Source: Phycisphaerales bacterium
Lineage (GTDB): Bacteria > Planctomycetota > Phycisphaerae > Phycisphaerales > SM1A02
Reading direction: 5' to 3'
Assembly (NCBI GenBank): GCA_029242715.1
Contig: JAQWTL010000007.1
Span: 1 to 64,000 of the forward strand
DNA: 64,000 bases
Part shown: in pieces, positions 1 to 8,068 of the stretch
How the letters are laid out: the number at the start of each line of letters is the position of its first letter
Position numbering within the stretch: position 1 is the stretch's first letter
Program-made: the position numbers and the translations under genes
The notes under the pieces: model-generated
What the model saw: the letters and a program-made list of their open reading frames with translations, nothing else
What the model was told of the DNA's origin: nothing
Database searches by the model: none

Positions 1-77
1 CCATGAACTACAACCTCGCCAAGCAGATCTTCACCAAAGCCATCAAACTGGCCCCGGAGGTTGAGTTCGTCTGTTGA
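1..77 (+). CDS. 3' end of an unidentified protein (partial)
   Basis: An open frame enters from the left edge and stops with TGA at 75-77. The visible part encodes about 25 residues ending in KLAPEVEFVC. Nearly every codon in this frame ends in G or C, as in neighbouring genes, while the other two + frames close early or give an implausible peptide. It meets the next gene tail to tail with a 3-base gap, a common arrangement here. I do not recognise the family; the fragment is too short to name. Confidence 0.55.
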   Translation, partial: MNYNLAKQIFTKAIKLAPEVEFVC

Positions 78-80
78 TAC

Positions 81-1799
81 TCAACCTGAGAACGTACCCC
101 AGCACGACAAGATCATGCCCAGGTCTGCTGCATCGACCCAACCATCAAAGTTGAGATCTGCTTCACAGCTCCAGTCGGCCGCACAATCACCGGTTTCAGG
201 ACATTCGCCCCAGGCTACAAACAGAAGCCCCATGTCCGCTCCGTTCACCACACCATCATCATTCAGATCACCGAAACACGTCTGTGGTTCGGTTGGAATC
301 AACAGGAACGGTCGACGATGTGAAACTATCGAATCACGCTCACCGACAGTCGCAATACCCACGATCCACCCCTGACGATTGACATCATGAGCCGAATTCA
401 ATTGCAGTGAGCAAGGATCCAGCGTTCGACTTAGTCCTGACAAATCGATGGAAAACTGACTCTGGATGTCGATGGCAGACCACTCCCCCCCTCCGAACAC
501 ATCCCGTTCCCAGAGCATGGCGCGTCGGCAATTACTTTCTCGAGGAGACCGATACCCAGCCACTTGAATTCGGGTCAATCCCTCACTGGTACCAATGCCC
601 AGTCCAAGGTAGTTGCTGTTAGCTGCACTTGAGTTCCACAGGCATGTGCTGTTTTCATTGCCAACCGCCGTGATCGGCAGCTTGACATAGTCTTGTGATG
701 GCGCCGCCCGAAAAGTCGCCCGTGTGGCACAGCGGCTTGATGAGAGTCGATCGGTCATAAAACCGACACTGCTTGATCCCAACGTGTCTCGTTCGGCGGC
801 TGAGTTGTCCCACAGCCAATTGTCACCCTCTGTGCCACAAAGTTCCTGAAGACTTTCACGCTCTGTTGAAAGCTCACCGTGGGCATTGGCACCGAAGTCA
901 AATAGTGTCGGCCAGTCACGATTGGACCAGCAGCACGAAGGGGGTAACACATCTGTATTATCGCACTCCGCTTCTTCCAACGAATGAGGTACGTCACCGC
1001 GTCCTACAGCCTGGCCATCATCATTCGTTTCCAGGAAGGAAAAAGCAAGTTGCTCGATGATGTCACGGGTATCCCCCTCGTCTTCGTGTCTAGAACGCAA
1101 CGGATTACTACCGGTTATCACGTCGATTTCAGGTAACTCGCTGCGGTAACGAAATGCCCTGAGGCCCAATATTGATGCTTCACATTCATATCTACTCACA
1201 CCGCCGCAGATGCTGTAACCCGTGGGCGTATCAATGACATCAAAGGCACCTGAATGACCATCACCGGGCTGATCGAGAGGGAGCTGGATTCCCGCCCATC
1301 CCAGTTTTTCTTGTTCCCATACGGTCGCAAATGTGTGTTCCTGGCCTGTTCCCCACACGTTGGAACGCAATCCGACAATGACATCATTGTTGCTGACACC
1401 TGTTGCCCATGAATGCGGGCCGTAGTAGCCATTGGGAGTTTCCAGTTGCACAAATTCCGTTGCCAACGTATTTCGATCCGTCACATTCCAGGTGGCGGCA
1501 ACTGGAACATTGCCTCCATCAGTATTGCGACTGACCCATCCAACAACGCGCCCAGAGTCATTCAATCGGAACAGGACATTCTTGTATGGAACGAAATTGA
1601 ACTGATGAGGGCTTGACCAGGAAGCCGTTTCAAACGGGATCATTGTTCCATCTGGCCCATCCAGGTTGTTCGGTTCACCACCACGATCCGGGTTGATACC
1701 GAGATCAACATAAACGTACGACGGGCGTTCAGCCTGCACAACCGTTGCCAATGCCGTCACAAGTCCGATCACCACTAAAGATCTACATTTACTCGCCAT
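81..1799 (-). CDS. Secreted HAF-repeat-like protein with C-terminal dockerin-like EF-hands
   Basis: About 572 residues. The N-terminus starting MASKCRSLVVIG is a signal peptide with likely cleavage after VVQA. The body has short beta repeats such as LNDSGRVVGWV followed by AATWN, resembling extracellular HAF repeats. The last ~60 residues carry two dockerin-like calcium loops (DLNDDGVVNGAD and DLNFDGWVDAAD), each followed by hydrophobic residues and WG. The ATG at 1799 gives a typical signal peptide. A TTG 30 bases upstream (1829) is in frame and also possible, since neither has a convincing Shine-Dalgarno site. It is the last of three consecutive dockerin-tagged genes on this strand. Function is unknown; a surface or matrix role is inferred from export and tag. 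Confidence 0.8.
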   Translation of the reverse strand: MASKCRSLVVIGLVTALATVVQAERPSYVYVDLGINPDRGGEPNNLDGPDGTMIPFETASWSSPHQFNFVPYKNVLFRLNDSGRVVGWVSRNTDGGNVPVAATWNVTDRNTLATEFVQLETPNGYYGPHSWATGVSNNDVIVGLRSNVWGTGQEHTFATVWEQEKLGWAGIQLPLDQPGDGHSGAFDVIDTPTGYSICGGVSRYECEASILGLRAFRYRSELPEIDVITGSNPLRSRHEDEGDTRDIIEQLAFSFLETNDDGQAVGRGDVPHSLEEAECDNTDVLPPSCCWSNRDWPTLFDFGANAHGELSTERESLQELCGTEGDNWLWDNSAAERDTLGSSSVGFMTDRLSSSRCATRATFRAAPSQDYVKLPITAVGNENSTCLWNSSAANSNYLGLGIGTSEGLTRIQVAGYRSPRESNCRRAMLWERDVFGGGEWSAIDIQSQFSIDLSGLSRTLDPCSLQLNSAHDVNRQGWIVGIATVGERDSIVSHRRPFLLIPTEPQTCFGDLNDDGVVNGADMGLLFVAWGECPETGDCAADWSCEADLNFDGWVDAADLGMILSCWGTFSG

Positions 1800-1899
1800 C
1801 GACTTTGTCACTTTCTTCCTTGTTCCCAATACGTAAGGGGTGACTCTTCAAGTCCATCAGATTTCTGAACGCCGTTCAATCCCTCAACGCACGCATCAT

Positions 1900-3294
1900 C
1901 TACAAGTTTGGAGGCGCAATCAGACCTGCGGTCGGATTGCAAGCACCCCAGTAACCCAACAGGACCGACAGGTCTAAACCATTAACGTTGCCATCGCAGT
2001 TGATATCTGCAATCGACTCTGCCTGGCCCCAATCACCAAGCAGTGTTGTCAAATCCTGTCCGTTTACCCATCCATCGTTATTGAAGTCAGCCGCACAGTA
2101 ACTATCCAGCTGACTGGAAGGCTCGTAAGGCCTGTCTTCGCTCACGATGTTTCCAGAACAGGGATTATCAGGTGGCGGAGCAGATGTACATGATGCTGCA
2201 CACACCTCTATTTGAGGTGTGCCCACGAGTTCCATGAATGACTCGCTTTCAAGTCGCTTGACCGGCTCTTCCACATCCGTCAGACGTTCAATGATTTCAT
2301 CCTGGCCACCCGGTCGGTAGGCTTCAATCCTTGGATCAGGGAAAAATTCACCGGGTCCTCCGAGTCCTCCTGGGACCAATTCCACATAGGGATAGTCAAG
2401 CGTCGCTAATTCAGTCGGTGTACTGGCTTCAAAAAGATAGACATCATCGACAAGAACACCAGTGACCTCAGCCAAATGACAAGCATCAAATCCACTTTGG
2501 CTGCAGGCTTTATCGCAACGACAAATGCAGTAGGCAGGACTTGGCTCATCCTTGTAGATATCCGTATAAGAGCAGGGCACGTACCGATACCGAAAAAATA
2601 CAACCGCAGCATCCCAATCATCTTCTCGATCGATTGAAACTTCAGCAGTACGCCAGTTGGCTGATGCTGGAATCGCAACTGAGCCGGGATACTGCCAATC
2701 ATCCTCCGGATCACCCGCCCTGTGTGTCATGATTCCTGTGTGTAACACATAAACATATCCATCCAGTGGTGACGCTGGGGCAATGTAGTCGAAGCGAAGC
2801 GTGAGTTGAGTTCCTATACAACTGTTTCCGCTCAGTTCAACGAGCTGAAAGGCCGTCGGCTGTGTATCTGTGAATGGACCCTCTGTCTCTCCTCCCCACT
2901 GCCCAGAGTAAGTAAACCAAGGCCATAGTCGGTCGTTGTTTACGATAAGATCGCATGGCCAAGCTTCATACGAGAAACCACCGTCCGCGTAACAACAATG
3001 CTCCAAGCCTGGTAGTTCCAGAACATGCTGCCCAGTCGTCCCGCGACGCACAGTTTCGAGACGCTCTTGACAATCAACCGGCTCACACAACTGTTCGTCG
3101 ATTTCGTCTTTCTGCATGACCTTCCACCAACCTTCCCACTCTTCAATTGATCCCGGGTCTACGCCCTCAAAATCGTGATCCACAATGTAATTTTGAGTTG
3201 GAGGCTCAGCATGAATAGCGGATGAGGTTATTGATAGCAGCCCAAAGATCAAGATGACTGGTGAGATCAACTTCGTGGCAAATCTGGAAAGCAT
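1900..3294 (-). CDS. Secreted protein of unknown function with C-terminal dockerin-like EF-hands
   Basis: 464 residues. A signal peptide (MLSRFATKLISPVILIFG..., cleavage near SAIHA) is followed by a beta-rich region with many aromatic and cysteine residues, including a Cys-rich stretch YCICRCDKAC. This could be a carbohydrate-binding-like fold, but I cannot assign a family. Near the C-terminus are two EF-hand/dockerin-like units, DFNNDGWVNGQDL and DINCDGNVNGLDL, each followed by a WG pair, then about 14 trailing residues. An AGGAG lies nine bases before the ATG and supports this start. Upstream is an AT-rich region with two inverted repeats that may hold its promoter. Confidence 0.8.
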   Translation of the reverse strand: MLSRFATKLISPVILIFGLLSITSSAIHAEPPTQNYIVDHDFEGVDPGSIEEWEGWWKVMQKDEIDEQLCEPVDCQERLETVRRGTTGQHVLELPGLEHCCYADGGFSYEAWPCDLIVNNDRLWPWFTYSGQWGGETEGPFTDTQPTAFQLVELSGNSCIGTQLTLRFDYIAPASPLDGYVYVLHTGIMTHRAGDPEDDWQYPGSVAIPASANWRTAEVSIDREDDWDAAVVFFRYRYVPCSYTDIYKDEPSPAYCICRCDKACSQSGFDACHLAEVTGVLVDDVYLFEASTPTELATLDYPYVELVPGGLGGPGEFFPDPRIEAYRPGGQDEIIERLTDVEEPVKRLESESFMELVGTPQIEVCAASCTSAPPPDNPCSGNIVSEDRPYEPSSQLDSYCAADFNNDGWVNGQDLTTLLGDWGQAESIADINCDGNVNGLDLSVLLGYWGACNPTAGLIAPPNL

Positions 3295-3349
3295 GGTGCA
3301 TGACTCCTAATCGCACCTCCCCACAAATCTGTTAACTCATTACTTGACG

Positions 3350-3367
3350 AATTCAGTGAACTGAATT
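3350..3367. promoter_or_regulatory. Dyad, possible operator
   Basis: Two perfect 8-base arms, AATTCAGT and ACTGAATT, flank the dinucleotide GA. The site lies 56 bases upstream of the ATG of the secreted protein at 3294. The near-contiguous arms fit a dimeric DNA-binding protein better than an RNA hairpin. No regulator can be named. Confidence 0.35.
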
Positions 3368-3479
3368 GGTTTCAATCGATTGAGTTCAAGCGTACTTTCT
3401 TGTTTCTGTTCCAAGATCATTAAATGCGGTAATTTGATCAGGTTGAGTCATGTATGCTCTCTGAATATTGAGCTGTAAA

Positions 3480-3505
3480 TTCAACTAATTATAAAATGAG
3501 TTGAA
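3480..3505 (-). promoter_or_regulatory. Inverted repeat enclosing a TATAAT-like box
   Basis: Seven-base arms TTCAACT and AGTTGAA flank an AT-only-like 12-base core. Read on the - strand, the core holds TATAAT at 3493-3488. No good -35 hexamer is visible 16-18 bases upstream, so a sigma-70 promoter is only a possibility. An operator overlapping a -10 box would be a normal repressor layout. It would drive the 1900-3294 gene with a leader of about 180 bases. Confidence 0.3.
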
Positions 3506-3553
3506 GCTTTGCCTTAGACGAGCCATTCCATGAGTTCTGGCCCTCATATGACA

Positions 3554-3582
3554 AGCCGGCCCGCGACACGCACGGACCGGCT
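3554..3582 (-). terminator. GC-rich stem-loop downstream of the lectin-like gene
   Basis: On the - strand, a nine-pair stem (AGCCGGTCC against GGGCCGGCT, one G-U pair) closes an 11-base loop about 50 bases after the stop at 3632. No uridine run follows, so it may act as an RNA 3' end stabiliser or a Rho-assisted terminator rather than a classic intrinsic one. Confidence 0.4.
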
Positions 3583-3631
3583 CTACCATCTCCCTGATGG
3601 TGCTCGTATGTATTTCGCTAGAGATATGAAC

Positions 3632-4588
3632 TCACTGATACGTACCCAGTTTGAGCAGGACGCCCAGGATGTCATCAGCATCGATGCGACCATCACAGTT
3701 CACGTCTGCATCACCCTGCTTCCAACTTCCCATTCCATCAATGACGACATGAAAATCGTGTAGATCCACCAGGCCATCCCCATTGACGTCGGGCTTACCG
3801 GGCATGCAATGATCACCTGATTCATGACAGTCTGGAATGCCGTTTCCGTCGACATCCGCCAAGGTGCCCTCGAGGATCTGGCCAAAGTCGACAATGCCAT
3901 CATCGTTATGATCTGCAGACCACTCGATGGTCCAGCAATTCATCATTGGGAAGCGACCCACTGCCCCACCGCGATCACGCCAGGACCCCATGGCCTCGTT
4001 GCTTCGCCGATGCAATCCACACATCACCACGTATGGATTGTTGCCTGATGGAACTGGATGAACGCTGTTGCACTGCCAATTGGTGTATCCCCAGGGCTCA
4101 CCATTCACCCAGGACCAACGATCATCGGTTTCCTGCATGACCCCGATCCAACCAAACGTTCCCAGGCCGATCGCCCGGAGGTGAAGATGGCCCAGCGACC
4201 TGACAAGAAAGGCGGTCTCACGCGCCTCGGTCAGAGTCACCAGGTAACCACCCATTGCTTCACATCGCTCACGGGCGTCGGACCAGGGAACAGAACTCGT
4301 CGTGATATCTCGAATCGTCATGTACCAGTGACCATTGCCACCATCCTTGGTTGACCACTGAACCGGACGTGTTGACCATGTCTTTCCCAAGGTAGTTCTT
4401 GGAATATCAATGAACATATTGATGCCTTGACAGTCGAATCCAAAGCCGTCGCTGTCAGGTACGGCACTGGCTGGCTGGCTCACGAATCCACAACCATCAT
4501 GATCCACCCAGGCACGTGGGCCATAAGCCTGAACAACAGCAGCTGAACCAATGAAGAGACTGAAAATGATTACGGTAAGCCTGGGCAT
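3632..4588 (-). CDS. Secreted C-type-lectin-domain protein with dockerin-like tail
   Basis: 318 residues with a signal peptide (MPRLTVIIFSLFIGSAAVVQA). The middle matches the C-type lectin fold: WSDARERCEAMGGYLVTL early, a FGWIGVMQ strand, then WSWVNGEPWGYTNW, the usual WxWxxGxxxxYxNW segment. A short EF-hand-like DHNDDGIVDF and DVDGNGIPDC follow. Two dockerin-like repeats (DVNGDGLVDLHD, DVNCDGRIDADD) end four residues before the stop. Such domains bind sugars, often with calcium, so adhesion or glycan binding is a reasonable inference. AGGAG seven bases upstream of the ATG fixes the start. It is divergent from the sigma factor gene. Confidence 0.85.
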   Translation of the reverse strand: MPRLTVIIFSLFIGSAAVVQAYGPRAWVDHDGCGFVSQPASAVPDSDGFGFDCQGINMFIDIPRTTLGKTWSTRPVQWSTKDGGNGHWYMTIRDITTSSVPWSDARERCEAMGGYLVTLTEARETAFLVRSLGHLHLRAIGLGTFGWIGVMQETDDRWSWVNGEPWGYTNWQCNSVHPVPSGNNPYVVMCGLHRRSNEAMGSWRDRGGAVGRFPMMNCWTIEWSADHNDDGIVDFGQILEGTLADVDGNGIPDCHESGDHCMPGKPDVNGDGLVDLHDFHVVIDGMGSWKQGDADVNCDGRIDADDILGVLLKLGTYQ

Positions 4589-4640
4589 CGTCTCACTCCT
4601 TTAAATCCATTTCTCGACTGACAAGACACGCCAGGGCAAA

Positions 4641-4658
4641 GGACAGCCTTCGCTGTCC
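4641..4658. promoter_or_regulatory. Perfect 7-bp hairpin in divergent spacer
   Basis: GGACAGC and GCTGTCC pair around a four-base loop. It lies 53 bases upstream of the lectin-like gene on one side and 163 bases before the sigma factor on the other. It could be a leader hairpin for either transcript or an operator. Confidence 0.3.
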
Positions 4659-4706
4659 GGTGATGGACAGACGCACTTACAGCGAGAATTGAATTGCTGC
4701 ATTCTT

Positions 4707-4728
4707 GCCCGGTGATACACCACCGGGC
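4707..4728. promoter_or_regulatory. Perfect 8-bp stem-loop upstream of the sigma factor gene
   Basis: GCCCGGTG and CACCGGGC pair around ATACAC. It lies about 90 bases before the annotated sigma factor start and may be in its 5' leader or be a protein-binding dyad. No uridine run follows on either strand, so an intrinsic terminator is unlikely. Confidence 0.3.
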
Positions 4729-4820
4729 TTCCAGGTTCTCATGCGGAAAACGCACAAGCATGTGCGGAACTTGCCTTGTTTTCCAAGGAAGATGGAATTT
4801 TCATCCACATCACGTGATCC

Positions 4821-5528
4821 ATGCCAAGTAACACCCTACGCTTTGGGACGAATTCATTGGAATTCTCCACGAAGGGGTTTGCCGAAGACGCATGTAGACT
4901 TGAGGACTCTGCTTTGACCACCGGCAGTGATATCACGCGACTGCTCCATGACGCCAAGTCCGGCGATGCCAGGGCCTTGGACGCCCTGTGGGACGCGGTC
5001 TACACCGAGTTGAGGCAGATGGCCCATGTCCTCATGGCCCGAGAAAAACAACAACCGGACCTTCAACCCTCGATCATCGTCAGTGACCTGTATCTGAGGA
5101 CCGCGGAAAACGTGGTTCCTGACTGGAATGATCGAAGGCACTTCTTCGGATGCTCATGGCGAGTCATGAGGCAGATCGTCATCGATTACGCCCGGAAGCG
5201 GGATGCCCTCAAGCGAGGTGGTGATCGGAACCGCATACCCCTTGAAGTTGCCGTAGGCAGCTTCTCGACGCTCTGCGAATTTCCCGATGATGCCGAGGAT
5301 ATCTTCGAGGCCATGGACCGCCTGCATGGACATGATCACAGACAATTCGAGATATTCTGGAGACGTTGGGCCTTCGGCCATACCTACCGGCAGATCGCCG
5401 AGGATCTTCAGATGGGTGAAACCACGGCCCGGGATGAATGGCGACATGCTCGGGCCTGGATCCGAAAGGAACTTGACCTGGAACCTGAAGCCCGTTGTTC
5501 AGACCAGGGCAGGAGACGAAACCGATGA
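4821..5528 (+). CDS. ECF sigma factor, planctomycete (Sig-70_X6-like) type
   Basis: 235 residues. From about residue 37 (DITRLLHDAKSGD) it follows the ECF sigma layout. Region 2 contains ALDALWDAVYTELRQMAH and RHFFGCSWRVMRQIVIDYAR. A short linker leads to a region 4 helix-turn-helix near residues 190-210 (YRQIAEDLQMGETTARDEW). These factors direct RNA polymerase to specific promoters. No anti-sigma gene is adjacent. Instead the stop overlaps the start of a Ser/Thr kinase gene (ATGA), a pairing known in Planctomycetes that suggests phosphorylation-linked control. The first ~36 residues are not family-typical, so a later start, such as a TTG near 4914, is possible. Confidence 0.85.
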   Translation: MPSNTLRFGTNSLEFSTKGFAEDACRLEDSALTTGSDITRLLHDAKSGDARALDALWDAVYTELRQMAHVLMAREKQQPDLQPSIIVSDLYLRTAENVVPDWNDRRHFFGCSWRVMRQIVIDYARKRDALKRGGDRNRIPLEVAVGSFSTLCEFPDDAEDIFEAMDRLHGHDHRQFEIFWRRWAFGHTYRQIAEDLQMGETTARDEWRHARAWIRKELDLEPEARCSDQGRRRNR

Positions 5529-7312
5529 CCTGTTTTCATCAAGCCAAGGATCTGTACCTGGAAGCGCTCCGGATGCCCCAGGCAGAACTGGCCGCGTTCC
5601 TTGAGGAACGCTGTGGTGATGATGACAAACTCCGCCGGGAAATCGAGCTTCTCATGGAAGTCGATGCCATCGATACCACCATGTTCGCCGAAGAGGCAAC
5701 AAGCAAGGAACAAGCGCCTGAATTGCAGGCCGATGAAGTGGTTGCTGGCCATCGCATCATTCGAAAACTTGGTGAAGGCGGCATGGGCACCGTTTACCTT
5801 ACGAGGAATATCGAGCTCAACTGCGAAGTTGCTTTCAAAGTCCTTCATCGCGCACATGACACCCCGGTATTCAACGCACAATTCCTCCAGGAACGCCGAA
5901 CCCTGGCGATGATGCAGCATCCGGGAATCGCGCGAGTGCGGCAGTCAGGCTTTACACCTGGTGGCAGGGCCTGGTTCACGATGGACTACATCGATGGTTC
6001 GCCACTCACGAGCTATTGTGATCAGTACAAACTGGATCTGCAGCAAAGACTGGAATTGCTGATCAAGATCTGTGATGCCGTTCAGTATGCCCATGGCAAG
6101 ATGGTGATTCATCGGGATCTCAATCCGAACAACATCCTGGTGACGACAGATGAACGTGGCCAACCACAACCACATCTCATTGATTTCGGGATCTCAAGAC
6201 TTCTTGAACACGATGAGCAGACTTCTGAATCACTACCGACTCGTTGCGGCACCCCACCCTACATGAGCCCGGAGCAGTACCTTGGCCACGAAGACCAGAT
6301 CGAAGTACGTTCAGATATTTATGCACTAGGTGTTCTTCTCTACAAACTCTCGACAGGCCGCGAACCTTTTGACAGACAGCAGTTGAAGAAGCCCATGCAG
6401 CAACTCGGCACGTTCCTGAGAAAGACAACTCCACAACTCCCCAGCGATCGTTTCCTTGAGGTGTCACCTTCCGAACAACGCTCATTTGTTTCCAAGATGG
6501 ACTTGACGGTGAGAAAACTGGTCAAACGCCTGCGTGATGGCGTTGACTGGATTGCATTCACGGCTGTGACGCCTCGGCGAGAAGATCGCTACTCATCGGC
6601 AGATGCGATGGCCAGTGACTTGAAGAGATTTCTGTCTCAGCACCCTGTCGAGTCCGCGCCATCAAGCAGCATGTATCGAATGAAACTCTTCCTTCGTCGC
6701 AACTGGGCAGCGGTGGCAACGATTTCCCTGGTCATGTACCTGCTGATAGCCGGGACTGTTTATTTCTTGTATCAAAACAATCGATTGAATGAACAAACTG
6801 ATCAACTGACTCAACAAGCCGAATTGATCGAAGGTCAGCTACTGGAATCAAGGCAGGCATTCACCCTTCTGAAAGACACCATCTTTGAGGGCATGACTCC
6901 TTACACGATTCAATTCGAGCATCCAGAATCCAAATCGGAATTGATGAATCGACTGGTCGCGATGCTTGATGCCACCCCCTCGATCAACATGGCCATGGTG
7001 GCTGATCTTCGATTTAAAATTGGCACTGTGCACCTCATGGTGGGCCTCGATACCAAATCTGAAAGTGAGTTTCTTAAAGCCGAGCAACAGTTCAACCAGG
7101 CTCGTGATCTCTACGCTCAACTGGATGGTGACTACCGTTCCAATCTGGATCAGATCGAGTCGAGTCTGACTTTGATCTACACTGAAACTGATCGGATGGG
7201 ACCTCGGAAACCAACTGAATCGGATTCCACCACGTCAGCATCCTCGCCGGAACGCATCAAATCAATCGTCGACAAGATGCTTTCTCCGCCGACGGTGCCT
7301 TTCAAACCTTGA
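5525..7312 (+). CDS. Transmembrane Ser/Thr protein kinase
   Basis: 595 residues. The ATG overlaps the sigma factor stop and has AGGAG nine bases upstream, so I prefer it to an ATG 30 bases earlier. A ~75-residue N-terminal region precedes the kinase domain. That domain has the glycine loop LGEGGMGTVY (~83), ATP lysine in VAFKVL (~105), catalytic loop HRDLNPNN (~196), IDFGIS (~219) and GTPPYMSPEQ (~242). One transmembrane helix spans about residues 394-416, followed by a probable coiled coil and helical, TPR-like C-terminus outside the cytoplasm. The catalytic loop has Asn where Ser/Thr kinases normally have Lys (HRDLK). It probably senses an envelope signal and acts with the coupled sigma factor; the substrate is unknown. 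Confidence 0.9.
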   Translation: MTCFHQAKDLYLEALRMPQAELAAFLEERCGDDDKLRREIELLMEVDAIDTTMFAEEATSKEQAPELQADEVVAGHRIIRKLGEGGMGTVYLTRNIELNCEVAFKVLHRAHDTPVFNAQFLQERRTLAMMQHPGIARVRQSGFTPGGRAWFTMDYIDGSPLTSYCDQYKLDLQQRLELLIKICDAVQYAHGKMVIHRDLNPNNILVTTDERGQPQPHLIDFGISRLLEHDEQTSESLPTRCGTPPYMSPEQYLGHEDQIEVRSDIYALGVLLYKLSTGREPFDRQQLKKPMQQLGTFLRKTTPQLPSDRFLEVSPSEQRSFVSKMDLTVRKLVKRLRDGVDWIAFTAVTPRREDRYSSADAMASDLKRFLSQHPVESAPSSSMYRMKLFLRRNWAAVATISLVMYLLIAGTVYFLYQNNRLNEQTDQLTQQAELIEGQLLESRQAFTLLKDTIFEGMTPYTIQFEHPESKSELMNRLVAMLDATPSINMAMVADLRFKIGTVHLMVGLDTKSESEFLKAEQQFNQARDLYAQLDGDYRSNLDQIESSLTLIYTETDRMGPRKPTESDSTTSASSPERIKSIVDKMLSPPTVPFKP

Positions 7313-7316
7313 GGCA

Positions 7317-7772
7317 TCAATTGACTGAAGGTGGCGATTCCTGCATTGAGCGATCCATCGGTCCAGTCAGAAGTGATCTCATTTCAGAGAAGTAGCGTTG
7401 AGCCTCGAACTGGAACTTGGTCGGCAAGCTGAATCCACGGTTGTGGATGATGACCCCTGGAGGATCGTCCGGGATGAGCTCAACCGTGAAGACCCAGGAA
7501 GCAGTCTCATGCAGCGGCTTGGTCATGGGCCGTTGAAGAATTCGCTCAAGTGATCGATCGATCTCGATGAGATGCTGCTCGTCGTCGATATGTACGAAGT
7601 TGTCAATGATCGTCCATCGCTTGGAGTAATGAGCAGTCTGGTAGTCAGGTTGCTGGGCAACTGCCTTCATGACGGTCCAGACCTGGTCATTCGTGGAACC
7701 TGGAAATCTGGCTTCCATGGAGCAGCCACACAACAGAAGTACCGGCAGAAGCATGAAGATGATTTGTTTCAT
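7317..7772 (-). CDS. Small lipoprotein of unknown function
   Basis: 151 residues. The N-terminus MKQIIFMLLPVLLLCGCS is a lipoprotein signal with lipobox LLCGC, so the mature protein should be lipidated at its first Cys. The open frame extends 59 codons upstream, but that part only overlaps acyP and lacks a signal sequence. The start at 7772 shares one base with the acyP stop. The mature region has no family I recognise. It is the last gene of the nusA-led operon and ends four bases from the convergent kinase gene. Confidence 0.75.
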   Translation of the reverse strand: MKQIIFMLLPVLLLCGCSMEARFPGSTNDQVWTVMKAVAQQPDYQTAHYSKRWTIIDNFVHIDDEQHLIEIDRSLERILQRPMTKPLHETASWVFTVELIPDDPPGVIIHNRGFSLPTKFQFEAQRYFSEMRSLLTGPMDRSMQESPPSVN

Positions 7773-8068
7773 CAGGCGTACCGTACCTCGAAACCGCTGA
7801 ACACCCCCGAAGCCATGGCCTGACATTCCCGTGTTTCGGCAATGTGACCCGCCATGGCCTCCTGAACCTCGGCAATGAATGCCCGGATAATGGCAGGCTC
7901 GCCTTCGACTACGCATTGCACCGTTCGATCCGGCCGGTTCATGACCCAACCCGTGATTTCATGCCGACCAGCGATCTGCTGGGTGGTGTACCGAAAACCC
8001 ACGCCCTGGACATTGCCGTGAAAGACAACGTCCTGCTGAATATGTCGGGAATTACTCACCAGGATCAA
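7772..8068 (-). CDS. acyP: Acylphosphatase
   Basis: 98 residues, the normal acylphosphatase size. The signature GNVQGVGFRY holds the catalytic arginine that binds the phosphate, and GWVMNRPDRTVQCVVEG holds the second conserved motif with the catalytic asparagine. The enzyme hydrolyses acyl phosphates such as carbamoyl phosphate or 1,3-bisphosphoglycerate in the cytoplasm. Its start overlaps the yebC stop by four bases (ATGA), indicating translational coupling. The first ~12 residues are slightly longer than usual. Confidence 0.93.
   Translation of the reverse strand: MILVSNSRHIQQDVVFHGNVQGVGFRYTTQQIAGRHEITGWVMNRPDRTVQCVVEGEPAIIRAFIAEVQEAMAGHIAETRECQAMASGVFSGFEVRYA

Larger units (their letters stand above)
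3295..3631. other. AT-rich intergenic region
   Basis: 337 bases between two - strand genes. I see no credible coding frame. It contains an 18-base dyad (3350-3367), an inverted repeat around a TATAAT-like box (3480-3505) and a GC-rich hairpin (3554-3582). The hairpin lies just past the stop of the lectin-like gene. The most likely content is the terminator of that gene followed by the promoter region of the 1900-3294 gene. Confidence 0.6.

Noticed and set aside
7773-7949. 59-codon upstream extension of the small lipoprotein
   Set aside because: It lies entirely within acyP in another frame, and the lipoprotein signal begins at the internal ATG.
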